Assembly: GCA_910578075.1 (NCBI GenBank)
Contig: CAJTPK010000033.1
Coordinates: forward strand, 1-26,349
Direction: 5' to 3'
DNA from: an uncultured Muribaculaceae bacterium
Lineage (GTDB): Bacteria > Bacteroidota > Bacteroidia > Bacteroidales > Muribaculaceae
DNA length: 26,349 nucleotides
In this document: piece by piece, positions 21,803-26,349 of the stretch
Layout: each line of letters opens with the position of its first letter
Position numbering within the stretch: position 1 is the first letter of the stretch
The notes under the pieces: generated by a model
Database searches by the model: none
Told to the model about the DNA's origin: nothing
Seen by the model: the letters and a program-made list of their open reading frames with translations, nothing else
Position numbers and translations under genes: made by a program

Positions 21803-22957
21803 TCAGAGTTGCCCTTTCAAAATTTCAAAGATTTCATCACGGGTAAACTTCTTGCAGCAACCAGGGGTAAGCACACAGGTATCGGCAGAATCGCGTAACA
21901 CCTTTTCATCAGTGATACCCATCTGGCTCCAACGTGTAGGCATACCAATTTCCTGAATAAAATCTTCAATAAGATCGATACCTGTGGTTGCCGCACGCAA
22001 ATCGTCATTGTCGTGCACGCCCCATACCTCACGGGCCATCCGCGCCAGCTTTGTTGCGCCTTTCGGCAGATAGTGACGGTAAAGCGCAGGGTGTATTACT
22101 GCAAGACCTTGACCGTGGTTGCAATCAGTATAAGCACCTACCGCGTGTTCAATCATGTGGCATTGGAAGTCGGTCATTTTGCCGAGTTTCAACATTCCGT
22201 TTTCCGCCATTGCGGAGTCCCACATCAACTCGCCACGGGCAAAGCCATCATCAGGATTTGCTATAATGGCACGGATATTTTTAATCACGTTGCGCATTAT
22301 CGCCTCGTTGATTTCATCTGAAACATTGGTGGCGAACGGCTGCCCCATATAGGTTTCCATACAATGGCTCAGTGTGTCGAAAGCCCCGCTTATCACCTGT
22401 TTCATCGGGAGAGTGAGAGTCAGGTCACTGTCAAGAACTGCAAAACGGTGGAAGGCTCCGAAAAGAGCTTGCTTGAGTTTCTTTTCCTCGTGGGTTATCA
22501 CAGCTCCGTTGTTTTGTTCCGCACCGGTGCCGGATGCTGTAACGACAGCCCCGCATGGAACAAACTCGGTAGGTAAACGGTGTTCATTATAGAACATATT
22601 CCAGACATCTTCGTCAGTCTTTGCCTGAGCGGAGATGATTTTGCAGCAGTCGATTACCGAACCCCCACCAACGGCGAGAATAAAGTTAACGCCTTCCTTA
22701 CGGACAAGTTTTGCTCCTTCCTGAACTTTGGCATAAGTCGGGTTAGGCATGATGCCACCGAAATCCACAACTGTCTTGCCGGCCTCTTCAAGCCATTCGC
22801 GTATTTTGTCATACAGACCGGTGTGTTTTAGCGACCCACCGCCATAGGCAAGCATGACAACATTACCCATATCAGGCATTTCTTTTTTCAGTGCTTCTTC
22901 TGCACATCCTTTCCCGAAATACTGCCTTACGGGATATTGATAGTTAAAACTGTTCAT
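21803..22957 (-). CDS. Iron-containing alcohol dehydrogenase, YqhD/BDH type
   Basis: A 384-residue group III alcohol dehydrogenase. VGGGSVIDCCK (97-100 GGGS) binds the nicotinamide cofactor. The metal ligands Asp194 and His198 (GAFDTLSH), His267 (QCHMIEH) and His281 (CNHGQG) fall at exactly the positions reported for E. coli YqhD. The protein should be a cytoplasmic NADPH-dependent aldehyde reductase, acting on butyraldehyde-like and glyoxal-type aldehydes. It starts 10 bp after the zinc ADH stop and is followed by the DkgA-like reductase. Confidence 0.92.
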   Translation of the reverse strand: MNSFNYQYPVRQYFGKGCAEEALKKEMPDMGNVVMLAYGGGSLKHTGLYDKIREWLEEAGKTVVDFGGIMPNPTYAKVQEGAKLVRKEGVNFILAVGGGSVIDCCKIISAQAKTDEDVWNMFYNEHRLPTEFVPCGAVVTASGTGAEQNNGAVITHEEKKLKQALFGAFHRFAVLDSDLTLTLPMKQVISGAFDTLSHCMETYMGQPFATNVSDEINEAIMRNVIKNIRAIIANPDDGFARGELMWDSAMAENGMLKLGKMTDFQCHMIEHAVGAYTDCNHGQGLAVIHPALYRHYLPKGATKLARMAREVWGVHDNDDLRAATTGIDLIEDFIQEIGMPTRWSQMGITDEKVLRDSADTCVLTPGCCKKFTRDEIFEILKGQL

Positions 22958-22967
22958 TGTTCTATCT

Positions 22968-24101
22968 TTATTTTAGAGTTGACATATCAATTACATAGCG
23001 GAATTTAACCTTGCCATCGCGCACTTTGTCGTATGCCTCAGTTATCTTTTCCGCATCAGCCGGAATAATCTCAACTTCGGGATAGATGTTGTTTTCTACC
23101 GAGTAGTTGATAGCCTCCTGAGTCTCAGGAATACTACCTATGCGTGAGCCGAAAAGCCGTCGGTCAGCCATTCCGATGAAAGAACGCATTGAGATTGTCG
23201 GCATATCCTCGTTTGACGGAATACCGACTATACACATCTGGCCGTTCCACTTCAACATCTTCATATACTGGATCGGGTCGTAATTGGTCGGAATGGTGCT
23301 TATAATAAAATCGAAGGTGTTGTCAAGACCTTTCATTTCATCTGGATTAGTGACATTCACATACCGTTCCGCTCCAAGATTTGCGGCATCTCCCCGCTTA
23401 TCCTCAGTTAAATCAAATACTGTAACATCAGCACCGAGGTGTTTTAGATAACGTACTGCCATATAACCAAGACCTCCAAAACCTGCAACTCCTACTTTAT
23501 CGCCGGCTTTAACTCCGGCAAATTTAATCGGCGAATAGGTTGTGATTCCGGCACACAGCAACGGGGCGACTTTTGACAAATCAGCATTTTGCGGAATGAG
23601 TATCGCGTAGTCCTCCGATATTACATAGTTATTGGAATAACCTCCCTGTGTACGTTCATTATTATGGTAAGGGTCATGGTCGTGGTACGTTGAAACTGTG
23701 TGGCTGCAATAATGCTCCTGCCCATTCTTGCAGAAATCACATTCATGGCATGAGTTGATTATACAGCCCACACCGGCATAATCTCCGACTTTGAATTTTG
23801 TGACATTCTTGCCCACTTTGACAACCTTTCCTGCAATCTCGTGTCCCGGAACCATTGGATATTCTTCCTTGCGCCAGTCGCCGTGAACATTATGCAGGTC
23901 GCTGTGACAAATACCTGAATAAAGTATTTCAATCTGTATCTCATCATCACCGACAGCATGACGGTTGAACTCGTAAGGCTTGAATACGCCAGATTCATCA
24001 AAAGCGGCAAAACCTTTTGTAGGGATTGAGTCTTGTGCTTGCAGTTCTGTGGCAGAAAACAATAGCATTGCTATGTTGGCCAATATTGATAATCCTTTCA
24101 T
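22968..24101 (-). CDS. Zinc-dependent alcohol dehydrogenase with a signal peptide
   Basis: A 377-residue medium-chain dehydrogenase of the cinnamyl-alcohol/YahK-like group. Catalytic zinc ligands are Cys65 (GICHSD), His87-Glu88 (VPGHE) and Cys183. Structural zinc is held by Cys118, 121, 124 and 132. GFGGLG (207-212) is the Rossmann loop. The first ~23 residues (MKGLSILANIAMLLFSATEL, then QAQ) form a signal peptide absent from usual family members. That places an NAD(P)-dependent enzyme in the periplasm, or indicates an exported precursor with another role. Later Met starts would cut into the domain. It sits between the DHFR-like gene (25 bp) and the iron ADH (10 bp). Confidence 0.9.
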   Translation of the reverse strand: MKGLSILANIAMLLFSATELQAQDSIPTKGFAAFDESGVFKPYEFNRHAVGDDEIQIEILYSGICHSDLHNVHGDWRKEEYPMVPGHEIAGKVVKVGKNVTKFKVGDYAGVGCIINSCHECDFCKNGQEHYCSHTVSTYHDHDPYHNNERTQGGYSNNYVISEDYAILIPQNADLSKVAPLLCAGITTYSPIKFAGVKAGDKVGVAGFGGLGYMAVRYLKHLGADVTVFDLTEDKRGDAANLGAERYVNVTNPDEMKGLDNTFDFIISTIPTNYDPIQYMKMLKWNGQMCIVGIPSNEDMPTISMRSFIGMADRRLFGSRIGSIPETQEAINYSVENNIYPEVEIIPADAEKITEAYDKVRDGKVKFRYVIDMSTLK

Positions 24102-24126
24102 GGCTGATTAACATTGATTTTAACAA

Positions 24127-24840
24127 CTATTTAGACAGTTTGTGAAATTTATAGCGTAACCAGACTATTCCGTGAGATTTTCTCTCCATGGATATCAGTT
24201 CCAAGCACTGACCTTCCGCAGGATGCTCCTCTGCATGCCCAAGGTATTCAAATATAGAAGGAGCAGTAGTGAGACCGTCTATGCCGGGATAAATAACAAG
24301 ACTCAGTTCATCAATCAACCCCTCTGCAAGCATGGCTCCGTCAAGTATGCCTCCTCCTTGAAGAGAGATTGATTCTATCCTGAAGCAGGTGTATATAAAC
24401 TCCAAAGCTTTTGTCAGGTCCTTGACATCATCAGTAACAATATAGGAAATATTATTGTCTTCGAGCATGGAAAGGTAATCTACAGAAGCGTTCTTACCTA
24501 AGATTGTAAGAATGTTATCACCTCTTAACCGATCAAATGTGAAGAATATATCGGCATCCGGATCAATAGTGATGAATAATCTTGAAGATGTTCTGTCTCC
24601 AACGAATACCTTGCCCCCTTTACCGACAGATTCACCTTTGGACATGAACTTGTAAGGGAAAGATTCGCGGGTGGTAGCTTTCCCAAACATCCATGCCTCG
24701 GTGTCAAGACTTTTACCTATTATGGAGTATTCTTTGAAAAGTTCCGATGGATTGGTTTTATCATAAGGTAATGTCCATCGCGCTGGAATGAGTCTGCCGT
24801 CAACAGAACTCATAATGTGGCAAATTACTTTTGGAGTCAT
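24127..24840 (-). CDS. RibD C-terminal / dihydrofolate-reductase-like reductase
   Basis: A 237-residue protein of the RibD C-terminal domain family, which reduces small molecules with NADPH. Recognisable parts are VICHIMSSVDGRLIPAR at the start, WMFGKATTRES, the GGGILDGAMLAEGLIDELSL block and the following strand VIYPG. It lacks the deaminase half of true RibD, and is not a folate DHFR, so its natural substrate is unknown. Its ATG is one base from the upstream reductase stop (TGATATG), so translation is coupled. It is cytoplasmic, while its neighbours on both sides have signal peptides. Confidence 0.87.
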   Translation of the reverse strand: MTPKVICHIMSSVDGRLIPARWTLPYDKTNPSELFKEYSIIGKSLDTEAWMFGKATTRESFPYKFMSKGESVGKGGKVFVGDRTSSRLFITIDPDADIFFTFDRLRGDNILTILGKNASVDYLSMLEDNNISYIVTDDVKDLTKALEFIYTCFRIESISLQGGGILDGAMLAEGLIDELSLVIYPGIDGLTTAPSIFEYLGHAEEHPAEGQCLELISMERKSHGIVWLRYKFHKLSK

Positions 24841-24841
24841 A

Positions 24842-25771
24842 TCAATCTTCTATTTTCCAGTTGAGCATGAATTGTTCAGCTTCTTTATAGTCCATGTTGA
24901 AAAAGCGTTGTTCCTTGTTGAGTGAACGCATAGCCGCCATTTCTTCAGGAGTAAGTTCAAAATCAAAGACGCTGATGTTTTCGGTTATATATCCATGATC
25001 TGTAGCTCCTGGTATAGCCGAGAGCCCTTCCTGTATATGCCATCTTAAGATTATCTGAGCAGGAGTTTTGCCATGTGTCTCCGCGATTTTCACAATAACG
25101 GGATCTTTGAACAAAGCACCGTTACTCATCGCACCTCCAAGTGGGAACCAGCTTTCTACCTGGATATTGTCAGCGGCTGCACGTTTACGCCATTCAAGGC
25201 GTTGAGCATAGGGGTGACATTCAATCTGGAACACGGCTGGTTTGATTTTTGCAAACTCAATCACGGCATTGTAAAGTGAATCAGCTGCATCAAAGTTGCT
25301 GATGCCTAAAGAACGTACTTTACCTGCTTGCACTGCTTTCTCCATGTCGCGCCAAGCTCCACGCCAATCGCCCATTGGCTGATGAACATATAGGAGGTCG
25401 ATATAATCCACTCCGAGGCGTTCAAGCATTTTATCGATGGCTTCAGTTGTTTTGCCTTCGCCATATTCACTGGGCCAGATTTTACTTGTAAGCCATATAT
25501 TCTCACGAGGCACGCCACTCTCCTTTATCCCTTTCCCAACACCACGTTCAATACGGTACGCATGTGCTGTGTCGATGTGTCGATAACCGTTTTTAAGGGC
25601 AAAACTTATAGCGTCTGCAGTGATGCTGTCTCCGGGATTATTAAATGTTCCGATACCGAATCGTGGCATCTTCAATCCATTGTTCAGTTCCGCATATGGA
25701 ACTTGTGGCTGAGCGTTGGATGTGAGGGCTGCAATGCTGAGAGCCAATCCAAATATTATTCTTTTAATCAT
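24842..25771 (-). CDS. Exported aldo/keto reductase
   Basis: A 309-residue aldo/keto reductase of the same branch as the one at 20873. The tetrad is Asp67 and Tyr72 (HIDTAHAY), Lys97 (TSKIW) and His130 (YVHQP). It differs by a clear signal peptide, MIKRIIFGLALSIAALTSNA, cleaved before QPQ. The domain begins directly after, at PYAELNNGLKMPRFGIGTF. An NADPH enzyme outside the cytoplasm would need a cofactor source or another function. It starts 4 bp after the stop of the third reductase and overlaps the next gene's start region as TGATATG. Confidence 0.9.
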   Translation of the reverse strand: MIKRIIFGLALSIAALTSNAQPQVPYAELNNGLKMPRFGIGTFNNPGDSITADAISFALKNGYRHIDTAHAYRIERGVGKGIKESGVPRENIWLTSKIWPSEYGEGKTTEAIDKMLERLGVDYIDLLYVHQPMGDWRGAWRDMEKAVQAGKVRSLGISNFDAADSLYNAVIEFAKIKPAVFQIECHPYAQRLEWRKRAAADNIQVESWFPLGGAMSNGALFKDPVIVKIAETHGKTPAQIILRWHIQEGLSAIPGATDHGYITENISVFDFELTPEEMAAMRSLNKEQRFFNMDYKEAEQFMLNWKIED

Positions 25772-25775
25772 AACA

Positions 25776-26349
25776 TTATGCTTTTTGAGTTTGTATTACT
25801 TTTGATCCGCCAAAAACTTCACTCATCGGTATGCTGTCAAGTTGGCGATCGATTGCCTCTACTTCCTCAGTTGATAGGATTATATCAGCTGCTCCGATGT
25901 TTTCTTTCAGTCGGCAAAGGTGGCGTGTGCCGGGGATAGGCACGATATATGGCTTCTTACATAACATCCACGCAAGGGAAATCTGTGAGGGCGTGGCGTG
26001 CTTTTCATCGGCAAGCCGACGTATAAGTTCAAACAGCATCTCGTTTTCCTCAAAACTTTCCCGACTGAACTGAGGCATTGCTGCCCGATAATCATTCTTT
26101 GGATTGAATTTTGAGTCGGCTGTATAGAAATCAGACAACAGACCGTTGGCGAGTGGAGAGAAAGCGATGAAGCCTATATTCAATTCCTCAAGTGTCGGAA
26201 AAATATCCTCATGCCACCTTGCCATCATCGAATAGCGGTTCTGTATAGCCGTTACGGGGCATATCGCATGGGCGCGACGGAGATATTCTTCAGTGGTTTC
26301 CGATATACCCCAATGGAGTATCTTGCCTTCCTGTATCAGTTGCGACATA
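25776..26349 (-). CDS. Aldo/keto reductase, C-terminal part (5' end outside window)
   Basis: The last ~190 residues of an aldo/keto reductase of a different branch (YhdN-like): GKILHWGISETTEEYLRRAH, PVTAIQNRYSMMAR, FIAFSPLANGLLSDFY and VPIPGTRHLCRLKENIGAAD. The catalytic Asp, Tyr, Lys and His lie upstream, beyond the window. The ATG at 26348 is internal to the expected protein, so the start is unknown. It is the first visible gene of the minus-strand redox operon. Confidence 0.85.
   Translation of the reverse strand, partial: MSQLIQEGKILHWGISETTEEYLRRAHAICPVTAIQNRYSMMARWHEDIFPTLEELNIGFIAFSPLANGLLSDFYTADSKFNPKNDYRAAMPQFSRESFEENEMLFELIRRLADEKHATPSQISLAWMLCKKPYIVPIPGTRHLCRLKENIGAADIILSTEEVEAIDRQLDSIPMSEVFGGSKVIQTQKA

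Overview
The window reads as a chromosomal accessory region of a Bacteroidota bacterium, most likely order Bacteroidales and possibly Muribaculaceae or a relative. The main evidence is the promoter type: many genes are preceded by TAnnTTTG -7 elements, and several have a TTG -33 element exactly 20 bp upstream. Gene families also fit: HxlR, AraC and LuxR/PAS regulators, iron-sulfur flavoproteins, a Nim-like protein, and a cytoplasmic-type alcohol dehydrogenase and aldo/keto reductase carrying signal peptides. Species was not determined. No rRNA, tRNA or CRISPR array was found.

Layout. 1-730: the end of an insertion sequence that has cut an acetyltransferase gene in two, then a small possible DUF6088/AbiEi remnant. 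731-2245: flavoprotein and metallo-beta-lactamase-fold hydrolase pair. 2373-4014: NAD(P)-binding reductase divergent from an HxlR regulator and a MmcQ/YjbR protein, with palindromes over both start sites. 4180-5574: LuxR-type regulator divergent from a sugar O-acetyltransferase, sharing a palindromic promoter core. 5682-5942: non-coding inverted-repeat element. 5952-7138: YccF membrane protein, iron-sulfur flavoprotein and an internally deleted AraC gene. 7329-8402: secreted Cys-nucleophile alpha/beta hydrolase, followed by a Bro-N remnant. 8904-10790: unknown protein, AraC regulator and a small haem-type membrane protein.

10808-13086 is the most unusual stretch. Two direct copies of a ~485-bp, highly structured, non-coding repeat flank a small resistance-like operon: an SMR exporter, a Nim-like protein and a UvrA-like gene that has lost its middle, probably by recombination between short direct repeats. 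The repeat contains nested inverted repeats, and one stem base pair differs in a compensated way between copies. Next come a putative type IV toxin-antitoxin pair (AbiEii-like), a second MmcQ/YjbR gene and a flavodoxin-ferredoxin fusion (13220-15462), then a methyltransferase and a MATE exporter on the opposite strand. The MATE gene is divergent from an AraC regulator, and both 5' leaders carry the same 20-bp palindrome.

17746-20125: AraC regulator, rhodanese lipoprotein, HAD phosphatase and an A1S_2505-like protein, ending at a strong 22-bp bidirectional terminator. 20251-26349: a minus-strand run of seven reductase and redox genes (three aldo/keto reductases, RibD/DHFR-like reductase, zinc ADH, YqhD-like iron ADH, flavodoxin), best explained as an aldehyde/electrophile detoxification operon. 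Overall the region is rich in reductive stress-defence genes under local regulators, and also in broken genes (acetyltransferase, AraC, Bro-N, UvrA-like), so it appears to be a turnover-prone accessory region.
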